Shown here one piece after another: positions 32,986 to 41,551 of a stretch of 64,000 nucleotides of DNA. The first letter of the stretch is position 1; every line of letters begins with the position of its first letter. Origin of the DNA: DASUBN01 sp036263155 (GTDB taxonomy: Bacteria > Pseudomonadota > Gammaproteobacteria > Natronospirales > REEB76). Where the stretch lies: positions 11,905-75,904 of the forward strand of contig DATAHN010000110.1 in the NCBI GenBank assembly GCA_036263155.1, written 5' to 3'. Both the position numbers and the translations under genes were made by a program. The notes beneath the pieces are model-generated. The model saw only the letters and a program-made list of their open reading frames with translations, was not told the DNA's origin and searched no databases.

Positions 32986-33756
32986 TCAGTGCCCTTCGTC
33001 CTGCATGCGCTGCAGGCGCTGGGTCGCGAGACCCGCGGCGCTGGTGTTGGGGAAGTCCTGCACCACGCTGTTGAGCGTCTGGCGCGCGCTCTGCCACTGC
33101 TGCAGCTCGTATTGGCAGTAGCCGACCTTGAGGGTGGCATCCGCCACCTTGTTGGACTTCGGGTACTGCTTCACCACCTTGCGGAAGGTGGCGAGGGCCG
33201 TCTCGAAGTCGCCGGTCTGGTAGTAGGCCTCACCGGTCCAGAACACCGCGTTCGGCTGTAGCGGGCTGTCCGGGTACTGCTTCTGGAACGCGCGGAAACC
33301 TTTGATGGCTTCGCTGAAGCGCCCCTGCTTCAGCAGGTTGAAGTCCTTCTGGTACACGGCGTCGTCGATGCCGCCGCCCGGCGTCGCCGCCGCGGTGGTG
33401 GCCGGCGGCGGCTCGAAGGTGGCGGCCGACGGCGCCTGGGTCGTGCTCAGGCCCTGCTCCAGCTTCTGCAGCCGCTTGTCCAGGTCCTGGTACAGGTCCC
33501 GCTGCTGCTTGGTGCTGAGATCGCTGGAATGCTGCAGGACCTCGATGTCGCCCTGCATCTGCTTCACCTGCTCCTGCAGCGTGTTGACGCGCTGGTCGAG
33601 GCCGATGCCCTGGTTCGCGGACTTCTGGTTGAGCTGGTCAAGCCGCTGCTCCAGCTGGCGCACCCGCACCGCGTACGGGTCGTCGTCCCGGACCTGGCAC
33701 CCTGCGAGCAGGGTGCCGAGTCCGGCGGCGATGCAGAGGAGCCCTAAGCGTCTCAT
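32986..33756 (-). CDS. cpoB: Cell division coordinator CpoB (YbgF), predicted lipoprotein
   Basis: The 256-residue protein has an N-terminal coiled-coil (VRQLEQRLDQLNQKS onward), a Pro/Thr linker and a C-terminal TPR domain (NLLKQGRFSEAIKGFRAF, GEAYYQTGDFETALATF). It links the Tol system to PBP1B in septal peptidoglycan synthesis. Unlike the E. coli protein it has a lipobox (LLAGC, Cys20), so it is probably membrane-anchored. It overlaps pal by four bases. Confidence 0.95.
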   Translation of the reverse strand: MRRLGLLCIAAGLGTLLAGCQVRDDDPYAVRVRQLEQRLDQLNQKSANQGIGLDQRVNTLQEQVKQMQGDIEVLQHSSDLSTKQQRDLYQDLDKRLQKLEQGLSTTQAPSAATFEPPPATTAAATPGGGIDDAVYQKDFNLLKQGRFSEAIKGFRAFQKQYPDSPLQPNAVFWTGEAYYQTGDFETALATFRKVVKQYPKSNKVADATLKVGYCQYELQQWQSARQTLNSVVQDFPNTSAAGLATQRLQRMQDEGH

Positions 33757-34271
33757 CTCAGGTACACGATGACCGCGCGGCGGTTCTTGGACCAGGAGGT
33801 CTCGTCGTGGCCGGAGTCGGAGGGATGTGCCTCACCGTAGCTCACGGTGGTGATCTGGTCGGCGCTCACGCCCTGGAACAGCATGAAGCGGCGCACGGCC
33901 TGGGCACGGCGATCACCCAGCGCGATGTTGTACTCCACGGTGCCGCGCTCGTCGGTATAGCCCTCGATGCGGATCTTCTGGCTGGGATTGGCCACGAGAT
34001 ACTTGGCATGAGCCGTCAAGGTGTCCAGGTACTCCGGCTTCACGTCGCTCTTGTCGAAGTCGAAGTACACGATGCGCTGCGCCAGCGGGCTGTTCGGGTC
34101 GTCCAGCGGGCTGACCTGGGGCGCGGTATTGACGGTGGTGGGAGCCGGGGCGACGGTGGTCGCGGCCGCGGGAGCGGCGGCGCCGGCATCGGTCGGCTTC
34201 ACGTTCTTGGAGCAGGCCACGGCGCTGAGCGCCAGGACCGCGAGGATCAGGGCATTACGGAACATCTTCAT
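33753..34271 (-). CDS. pal: Peptidoglycan-associated lipoprotein Pal
   Basis: The 172-residue lipoprotein has its lipid-modified cysteine in LSAVAC, an Ala/Thr/Pro linker, and an OmpA-like domain (VYFDFDKSDVKPEYLDTL, IRIEGYTDERGTVEYNIALG, RRAV). It anchors the outer membrane to peptidoglycan and binds TolB. Confidence 0.98.
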   Translation of the reverse strand: MKMFRNALILAVLALSAVACSKNVKPTDAGAAAPAAATTVAPAPTTVNTAPQVSPLDDPNSPLAQRIVYFDFDKSDVKPEYLDTLTAHAKYLVANPSQKIRIEGYTDERGTVEYNIALGDRRAQAVRRFMLFQGVSADQITTVSYGEAHPSDSGHDETSWSKNRRAVIVYLR

Positions 34272-34319
34272 GGGAGACTCCTCTGGAGGTGCATAGATTA
34301 ACCGCTTGGAGCCCCGGGG

Positions 34320-35627
34320 TCACTGCCCCGGAGCCAGGAAAGGCCCCCACGCGGGGGTATGGACGTCCACGCCGTTCTGGCGCTCGGACAGGCGCTCGCG
34401 CACCTGCCCGTCCACCGAGACCATCTCGAGCACGCCGCGCTCGTTGTAGTCGGCCTCGAAGATGATCATGCTGCCGTTGGGCGCGAAGCTCGGCGACTTG
34501 TCCAGGTCGCCGTCGGTGAGGGTCTGGAGGGTGCCGCTCGCGAGGTCCATGACCGCGATGCGCAGGTGGCCCTCGACTCGGTGCACCATCACCAGCGACT
34601 TGCCGTCCGGCGAGACATGGGGGTTGGCGTTGTAACTGCCGTCGAAGGTGATGCGCTGGGCATCGCCGCCCTGGGCGCTCACCTTGTAGATCTGCGGTCC
34701 GCCGCCGCGGTCGGAAGTGAAGTAGAGGTTGCTGCCATCCGGCGCCCAGGCGGGCTCGGTATCGGCCGCGTCCGAGGTGGTGATGCGCTTCATCTTGCGG
34801 GTCGCGAGGTCCATCACGTAGACGTCGAGGTTGCCGGGTGTGGTGGAGAGCACCAGCGCCAGGGACTTGCCGTCCGGCGAGAACGCCGGCGCGCTGTTCA
34901 CGCCGGTCTGCTTGGAGATGAGGGTGCGCTGGCCGGTGGCGAGGGTCTGCAGGTAGATCGCCGGCTGGATGTCCTCGAAGGACACGTAGGCAATCTTGCT
35001 GCCATCCGGCGACCAGGTGGGCGAGATCAGCGGCTGGCGCGCTTCCGGCACCACCGGCTGGGCGTTATAGCCATCCGCGTCCGCCACGATCAGCGAGTAG
35101 CGCTCGCCCGCCCCCACTTCTACATAGGCGATGCGGGTGGTGAAGGCGCCGCGCTGGCCGGTGAGCTTCTGGTAGATGGAGTCGCTGATGAAATGCGCGG
35201 TGTAACGCAGGCGCGCGGCGCTGGTGGCCACGCTGTAGCCCATGATCTGCTGGTGGGTGTAGACGTTGAACACCTGGTACTCGACCGAGTAGCCGCCGCC
35301 CACGGCCTTGATGCGGCCGATGACGAGATTGTTGACCTTGATCACCTGCCAGTCGGCGAAGTTGATGGCCGAGGCCTGGGTCGGCTTGGACAGCATGTCC
35401 TTGGGGTCGATGGCGCGGAAGCGGCCGCTGCGGGTGAGGTCCGCGCCGATCACCTCCGCCATGTCCACCGGCGGCTGGCCCTGTCCGTCGAAGCCGAACG
35501 GCACCACCGCTACCGGCACGGCGGCATTTACGCCGCTGGTGATCTCGATCTCAAGGGTCGCTCGCGGCGCCACCATGGGCAGGGCCAACAGCACGAGAGC
35601 GAGGGATGTCAGGAAAGCTGCGCGCAT
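34320..35627 (-). CDS. tolB: Tol-Pal system periplasmic protein TolB
   Basis: The 435-residue protein has a signal peptide (LTSLALVLLALPMVAPRA), an N-terminal alpha/beta domain and a six-bladed beta-propeller with repeated (S/A)PDG motifs (WSPDGSKIAYVS, FSPDGKSLALV, WAPDGSNLYFTSD). It connects TolA and Pal. Length and order are standard. Confidence 0.98.
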   Translation of the reverse strand: MRAAFLTSLALVLLALPMVAPRATLEIEITSGVNAAVPVAVVPFGFDGQGQPPVDMAEVIGADLTRSGRFRAIDPKDMLSKPTQASAINFADWQVIKVNNLVIGRIKAVGGGYSVEYQVFNVYTHQQIMGYSVATSAARLRYTAHFISDSIYQKLTGQRGAFTTRIAYVEVGAGERYSLIVADADGYNAQPVVPEARQPLISPTWSPDGSKIAYVSFEDIQPAIYLQTLATGQRTLISKQTGVNSAPAFSPDGKSLALVLSTTPGNLDVYVMDLATRKMKRITTSDAADTEPAWAPDGSNLYFTSDRGGGPQIYKVSAQGGDAQRITFDGSYNANPHVSPDGKSLVMVHRVEGHLRIAVMDLASGTLQTLTDGDLDKSPSFAPNGSMIIFEADYNERGVLEMVSVDGQVRERLSERQNGVDVHTPAWGPFLAPGQ

Positions 35628-35639
35628 GTCGTATCCGGG

Positions 35640-36377
35640 TCAGTTTTTCTTATCGAAGATGAACTTAACGTTCTTGTCGAACAGCGAGGGGTCGGGCGGT
35701 GCCGGCAAGGGCGAGGCCCGGTACACGGCAGTGCGTATGGACTCGCGTACCGCATCATCACCGTTGCAATCGCCGAAGTTCACGTCAGTGACGGTGCCGC
35801 CCTGGACCTGGCTCACCATGACCACGCAATTGAGATTATCAGGGGTGCTGGGGGGGCGAATCCAGTTATTAGTCACTTTTTGCTTTATCAAGGCGACATA
35901 TTGTGAGGCCAGGGAGGCCAGGCGCGAGTTGCGTGCCCGTTCTTCGTTGGCGATCTCGGCCTGCAGCTGGGAACGGCGGGTCGCGGAGTCCCGGGTCTTC
36001 TTCTGCTGGCTCAGCTTCTCGTCCTCCGCCCTGAGCTTGGCCAGCCTGTCCGCCTGGGCCTTCATGTCGGCCGCCTGCTGGTTCATCTGCCGCTCGGCAT
36101 TGGCTTGCTGCTGACGCAGGTCCGTGATGTTCTGCTCCAGCTGCTGCCGCTCCTGCTGCTTCTTCTGCTGCTCGGCCTTGAGCATGGAGAGCTGCTGGTC
36201 GATGAGGTGCTGGTCCACCACCGTGGCCTTCACCGGCTCGGCCTCGGGCGAGTGGCCGCCCAGCTCCGGCACCACCGAGTTGCCCCAGCGGAAGCTCAAC
36301 ACCATGAACAGCACCAGGCCCGCATGCAGTAGCAGCGAATAGGCCCAGGGTTTGAGGCGATTAGGTTCGAGCTGCAT
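35640..36377 (-). CDS. tolA: Cell envelope integrity protein TolA
   Basis: The 245-residue protein has one N-terminal membrane helix (SLLLHAGLVLFMVLS), a Gln/Lys/Glu-rich coiled coil of about 90 residues, and the C-terminal globular domain (ALIKQKVTNNWIRPP, CVVMVSQVQGGTVTDV). The central helix is much shorter than in E. coli TolA (421 residues in total), so its periplasmic reach should be less. Confidence 0.95.
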   Translation of the reverse strand: MQLEPNRLKPWAYSLLLHAGLVLFMVLSFRWGNSVVPELGGHSPEAEPVKATVVDQHLIDQQLSMLKAEQQKKQQERQQLEQNITDLRQQQANAERQMNQQAADMKAQADRLAKLRAEDEKLSQQKKTRDSATRRSQLQAEIANEERARNSRLASLASQYVALIKQKVTNNWIRPPSTPDNLNCVVMVSQVQGGTVTDVNFGDCNGDDAVRESIRTAVYRASPLPAPPDPSLFDKNVKFIFDKKN

Positions 36378-36379
36378 GG

Positions 36380-36829
36380 CTATTTGCGGTTGAACTGCAC
36401 GACCGGCGCGTTGTCGGAGTCGCTCTCGAGGCCGACGCTCGGTGCACCGGCCGCCTGCAGCAGCACCATGCCCCGCAACACCTGCTCGTAGCGCGCGTTC
36501 TTGTCGCCGCGCACGATGAGGTGCACGCTCGGGTTGAGTTTGAGTACCGCCGTCACCCGCGCCACCACCACGCTGGCATCGATGGGCTTGTCGGCAGGCG
36601 TGCCGATGTTGAGGTAGTACTGGCCGGCGGTGTCCACGGTCAGGATCACCGGCGTCTCGTCCGACTTGAGGTCGAGCGGCTTGGCGTTGGCGGCCGGCAG
36701 ATCCACCTTGACGCCCTCCGAGAGCAGCGGCGCGGTGATCATGAAGATGACCAGCAGCACCAGCATCACGTCGATGTAGGGCACGACGTTGATCTCCCCC
36801 ATCATGCGGCGCTTGTGCCGGCGTGTCAT
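36380..36829 (-). CDS. tolR: Biopolymer transport protein TolR
   Basis: The 149-residue protein has a single membrane helix beginning INVVPYIDVMLVLLVIFMIT, with the proton-path aspartate in YIDVML, and a periplasmic ExbD/TolR domain. It overlaps tolQ by four bases. Confidence 0.97.
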   Translation of the reverse strand: MTRRHKRRMMGEINVVPYIDVMLVLLVIFMITAPLLSEGVKVDLPAANAKPLDLKSDETPVILTVDTAGQYYLNIGTPADKPIDASVVVARVTAVLKLNPSVHLIVRGDKNARYEQVLRGMVLLQAAGAPSVGLESDSDNAPVVQFNRK

Positions 36830-37515
36830 GCCTCGGCCTTCGTGCTGCGCCCGCCCGTGTGGCGCTGCAGGATGGTGGAGAACTCCTCCAGGAAGGTGTC
36901 GAAGCGCGTCTCCAGCCGCTCCACCTGGTTGGCGAAGCGGTTGTAGGCTATCACCGCCGGGATGGCGGCGAACAAGCCCATGGCGGTGGCGATCAGCGCC
37001 TCGGAGATGCCCGGCGCCACCATCGAGATGGTGGCGTGCTGCACGTTACCGAGGGCGTGGAACGCGTTCATGATGCCCCACACCGTGCCGAACAGGCCGA
37101 TGTAGGGGCTGGTGGAGCCGACCGTGGCCAGGAACGCCAAGTTCTCCTCCAGCCGGTCCACCTCGCGGATCTGCGCCACGCGCATGGCGCGGCGCGCCCC
37201 CTCCACCACCTGGGCTGCCGCATCGATCTGCTTGCGCAGGCGCGCGAACTCGGCGAAACCGGCCTCGAAGATGCTCTCCATGCCGCTCTCGGCGCCGGTG
37301 CCGCTGATCTCCTTGTACATGCCAGCCAAGTCGCCGCCGGACCAGAAACGCTTCTCGAACTCCTCGGCCCTGCTGCGCGCCTCCCTCAGCATGCGGTGCT
37401 TGCGGAAGATCATCGCCCAGGATGCGAGCGACGCGCCTATCAGCAGCAAGAGCACCAGCTTCACCACCAGGGTGGCGTGCAAGGCTATCGCCAGGAAGGA
37501 TTCTCCTCCGTTCAT
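36826..37515 (-). CDS. tolQ: Tol-Pal proton channel subunit TolQ
   Basis: The 229-residue protein starts MNGGESFLAIALHATLV at the ATG overlapping the ybgC stop. Three membrane segments are visible; the conserved loop LATVGSTSPYIGLFGTVWGIM and the helix ISEALIATAMGLFAAIPAVIAYN form the MotA/TolQ/ExbB signature. With TolR it energises TolA. The longer open frame upstream is a shadow of ybgC. Confidence 0.97.
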   Translation of the reverse strand: MNGGESFLAIALHATLVVKLVLLLLIGASLASWAMIFRKHRMLREARSRAEEFEKRFWSGGDLAGMYKEISGTGAESGMESIFEAGFAEFARLRKQIDAAAQVVEGARRAMRVAQIREVDRLEENLAFLATVGSTSPYIGLFGTVWGIMNAFHALGNVQHATISMVAPGISEALIATAMGLFAAIPAVIAYNRFANQVERLETRFDTFLEEFSTILQRHTGGRSTKAEA

Positions 37516-37976
37516 CCAGCTAACTCCCTCAGGATCTCCCGTGGCAGGGGCCTGGGCTTGAAAGTATCCGAATCGATGCAGGCGACCCTGATCTCGCCCG
37601 TGCAGAGCCCGGCGCCGCCGGGCCCGTGTATCTCCTGGTGGAACAGCAAGCTGGCACGCCCCGAGCGCCCGACCCGCACGCTCACCTCGAGCTCCTCGTT
37701 GAACCGCGCCGGCTTGCGGAAGCTCAACTGCGCATCCACCACCACGAACTGCACCGAGTGATGGTGCTTCAACACGTCCTGCTCGAACCCCAGGCTGCGC
37801 AGCCATTCGGTGCGCGCCCGCTCCATGAAGCGCAGGTAGTTGGCGTGGTATACCACGCCGCCGAGGTCGGTGTCCTCATAATAGACCCGCACCTTCCAGG
37901 TGAAACCGGCGTGGGTGGATTTTATGTCGCCTAGCCGGCTGGAAACGTGACCGGTCGCACGCTTTACACGCTCCAC
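37512..37976 (-). CDS. ybgC: Tol-Pal-associated acyl-CoA thioesterase YbgC
   Basis: The hot-dog fold protein of about 154 residues has the catalytic region YYEDTDLGGVVYHANYLRFMERARTE in its first third (key Asp in EDTD, His in YHAN). It starts at a GTG two bases after the ruvB stop. It is the first gene of the tol-pal operon. The first 20 residues are atypical, so a shorter start is possible. Confidence 0.94.
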   Translation of the reverse strand: MERVKRATGHVSSRLGDIKSTHAGFTWKVRVYYEDTDLGGVVYHANYLRFMERARTEWLRSLGFEQDVLKHHHSVQFVVVDAQLSFRKPARFNEELEVSVRVGRSGRASLLFHQEIHGPGGAGLCTGEIRVACIDSDTFKPRPLPREILRELAG

Positions 37977-37978
37977 AC

Positions 37979-39013
<1,035 letters not shown>

Positions 39014-39020
39014 GCGGTCC

Positions 39021-39608
39021 TCATCCGGTGCGCAGCGCGCCCTGCAGCGCGCGGCGGATGAACTCTTCGCTGCTCAGGCCGTCCTCCTTGATGGCGCGCA
39101 GCATCTGCGCCGCCTCCTGCGGCTTGTAGCCGAGCGAGACCAGCGCGCTCAGGGCCTCGTCCCGGGGGTGCGCGGAGACGCCGGCGGCGGCGGCGGCCCC
39201 GCCGATGTCGTCGAGGCGGTCGCGCATCTCCACCACCAGCCGCTCGGCGGTCTTCTTGCCGATGCCCGGCAGGCGCGTCAGCGCGGCGGTGTCGTTCTCC
39301 TGCACGCAGCGCACGAAGCCGTCCGCACTGATGCCGGAGAGGATGGTGAGCGCGAGCTTGGGGCCGACGCCGTTGACACGGATCAGGCTGCGAAAGAAGC
39401 GCCGCTCCGCCTCGCTGCCGAAGCCGAACAGCACGTGCGCGTCCTCGCGCACCGTGAGGTGGGTGTAGAGCGTGACCTCAGCGCCCGCCTCCGGCAGGTC
39501 GTAGAAGGTGGACATGGGCGCCTCCACCTCGTAGCCGACGCCGTGCACGTCGACGAGCAGGTGCGGCGGCTGCTTGCGCAGCAGCGTGCCACGCAGGAAG
39601 CCGATCAT
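39021..39608 (-). CDS. ruvA: Holliday junction binding protein RuvA
   Basis: The 195-residue protein has the N-terminal OB-fold (MIGFLRGTLL, DVHGVGYEVEAPM), two helix-hairpin-helix motifs (RVNGVGPKLALTILSG and RLPGIGKKTAERLVVE) and the C-terminal RuvB-binding domain (LVSLGYKPQEAAQML). Confidence 0.98.
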   Translation of the reverse strand: MIGFLRGTLLRKQPPHLLVDVHGVGYEVEAPMSTFYDLPEAGAEVTLYTHLTVREDAHVLFGFGSEAERRFFRSLIRVNGVGPKLALTILSGISADGFVRCVQENDTAALTRLPGIGKKTAERLVVEMRDRLDDIGGAAAAAGVSAHPRDEALSALVSLGYKPQEAAQMLRAIKEDGLSSEEFIRRALQGALRTG

Positions 39609-40117
39609 CGCCGGCTCCCGGCGCGTACCAGCGCCGCCAGCTCCGCCTTGAGGCCGCGGCTATGGGCGTGGCAGATGGCGATGGCGAGCGCATCGGCGCT
39701 GTCCGCCTGCAGCTCGCCCTTGAGGCCGAGCAGGACCCGCATCATGTGCTGCACCTGCTCCTTGCCGGCGCCGCCCTTGCCCACTACCGCCAGCTTCACC
39801 GCGCGCGGCGTGTACTCGTGCAGCGGCACGCGCCGCACCAGCGTGCCGCAGATGGCGGCGGCGCGGGCCTGGCCCAGCTTCAGGGCGCTGTCCGCGTTCT
39901 TGTGCACGAAGGCGCGCTCCACCGCCACCTCGTCGGGGGAATACTGCTCGACGATCCCGGCCACGGCGAAGTAGATCTCCTCCAGCCGTTCCGGGAAGCT
40001 GCCACCGCCGGTGCGGATGTTGCCGCAGGCGACATAGCTGAGCTTCTGCCCCTCGCTCTCGATGATGCCGTAGCCGGTCGAGATGGAGCCGGGATCGATG
40101 CCGAGGATGCGCGGCAC
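39605..40117 (-). CDS. ruvC: Holliday junction resolvase RuvC
   Basis: The 170-residue RNase H-fold endonuclease has its first catalytic aspartate in LGIDPGSISTGYG, a glutamate in VAVERAFVHKN, and further acidic residues in DSADALAIAICH. It overlaps ruvA by four bases and follows yebC by ten. Confidence 0.98.
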   Translation of the reverse strand: MPRILGIDPGSISTGYGIIESEGQKLSYVACGNIRTGGGSFPERLEEIYFAVAGIVEQYSPDEVAVERAFVHKNADSALKLGQARAAAICGTLVRRVPLHEYTPRAVKLAVVGKGGAGKEQVQHMMRVLLGLKGELQADSADALAIAICHAHSRGLKAELAALVRAGSRR

Positions 40118-40127
40118 GGGCGCCGGC

Positions 40128-40871
40128 TCATCCGGCCAAGGTCCGCAGGACCTCGTCGGGAAAATCGGCGTTGGAATAGACAGTCTGCACGTCGTCCAGG
40201 TTCTCGAGCGCCTCCAGGAGCTCCATCACGGACTCGGCGGCCTCGCCGACCACGGTCACGGAGGTGGACGCACGCAGCGTGATCTCGGCGGACTCCGGCT
40301 TGAGCCCCGCCTTCTCCATGGAGTCCTTCACCTTGAGGAAGTCGTCCGGGTCGGTCAGCACCTCGATGCTGCCGTCGTTCACCACGTCCTCGGCGCCTGC
40401 CTCGAGCGCGGCTTCCATGACCTTGTCCTCCCCGATGCTCCCGGGGAAAGCCAGCACGCCGCACTTGTTGAACAGGTAGCTCACGGAGCCGTCCGCGCCC
40501 AGATTGCCGCCGTGCTTGGTGAAGGCGTGGCGCACCTCGGCCACGGTACGGGTTCGGTTGTCGGACATGCAGTCCACGATGATGGCGACGCCGCCGGGGC
40601 CGTAGCCCTCGTAGCGTATGTCCTCGATAGCCGTACCTTCTTCACCACCGGCACCGCGCTTGATGGCGCGCTCGATGGTATCCCGGGTCATGTTGGCGGT
40701 GAGCGCCCGGTCGATGGCGAGGCGCAGCCGCGGGTTGTTGGCGGGGTCCGGGTCGCCGCGCTTGGCCGCGGTGGTGATCTCACGGATGCAGCGCGTGAAC
40801 AGCTTGCCGCGCTTGGCGTCCTGGACGCCCTTGCGGTGCTGGATGTTGGCCCATTTGCTATGCCCGGCCAT
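40128..40871 (-). CDS. yebC: YebC/PmpR family DNA-binding or translation factor
   Basis: The 247-residue protein starts MAGHSKWANIQHRKGVQDAK, the unmistakable YebC signature, and contains RYEGYGPGGVAIIVDCMSDN. Recent work on the family points to roles in transcription control or in relieving ribosome stalling; which applies here is unknown. It heads the yebC-ruvCAB operon, as in E. coli. Confidence 0.97.
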   Translation of the reverse strand: MAGHSKWANIQHRKGVQDAKRGKLFTRCIREITTAAKRGDPDPANNPRLRLAIDRALTANMTRDTIERAIKRGAGGEEGTAIEDIRYEGYGPGGVAIIVDCMSDNRTRTVAEVRHAFTKHGGNLGADGSVSYLFNKCGVLAFPGSIGEDKVMEAALEAGAEDVVNDGSIEVLTDPDDFLKVKDSMEKAGLKPESAEITLRASTSVTVVGEAAESVMELLEALENLDDVQTVYSNADFPDEVLRTLAG

Positions 40872-40889
40872 CGTCGGATCCCGTGCGCC

Positions 40890-41453
40890 TCAGAAGGTGA
40901 GAGACATGCCCACGATGACGGAGCTGTCGAGCGTGATGTTATTGCTGCCGTTGAAGGCGGCCTGCACGTAGCGGTAGCCCACGTACACGTCGGCGGTGCG
41001 CAGGATCTGGTAGTTGCCGGTCACCCGCGCCTGCATGTAGCGGTCCACGCTCTGGAACGAGACGATGCTGGGAGCAAAGTACAGTTCGCCGCCGATGGCG
41101 AAGCGGTTGAAGGTGGGCCAGGTGTAACGGAAGTGGGCGCCGACGCCGAGCGCCTCGCCGTTGTCGATACCGCCCTTGGGGCTGAGGTAGAAAAACTTGC
41201 CGCCCACGCCGAAGATCAGCGGCGAGCCCACCGGACTGGCATTGCCGACCAGGTCCAGGCTCGCGTCCAGCACGTCCACCTTGTCGGTGTGGTGCAGGTA
41301 GCCGAGGCCGGCCTCGAGGCCGGAATCGGTCAGGTTGGTGGTGAAGTCCACGGCCACGGCATTGCTGGCCAGGTTGAAGTCGAGGTTGGCGCCCTGGGCG
41401 GCGAAGGCCGCGGTGGCGAGGACCAGGAACAGGCCGGCATGGTGAAGCCTCAT
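40890..41453 (-). CDS. YfaZ-like outer membrane protein
   Basis: The 187-residue protein has a signal peptide (LFLVLATAAFAAQGA) and alternating hydrophobic beta-strands ending in phenylalanine (VIVGMSLTF), as expected for a small beta-barrel. The C-terminal half (TADVYVGYRYVQAAF) resembles YfaZ family proteins. Function is unknown. An AT-rich motif CTATCTATATG lies about 40 bases upstream. Confidence 0.75.
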   Translation of the reverse strand: MRLHHAGLFLVLATAAFAAQGANLDFNLASNAVAVDFTTNLTDSGLEAGLGYLHHTDKVDVLDASLDLVGNASPVGSPLIFGVGGKFFYLSPKGGIDNGEALGVGAHFRYTWPTFNRFAIGGELYFAPSIVSFQSVDRYMQARVTGNYQILRTADVYVGYRYVQAAFNGSNNITLDSSVIVGMSLTF

Positions 41454-41551
41454 GGACGGGTCTCCCTTGGGAATTCCGGTGCAAAAGGCACCTATCTATA
41501 TGATACCGTTAAACGCCGAACCTGACATCCGCGCACTTGCGCCTTGCGACC

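Noticed and set aside
34359..35906. A 515-codon open frame antisense to tolB and tolA
   Set aside because: Shadow of conserved genes; low-complexity His/Val/Gly product.
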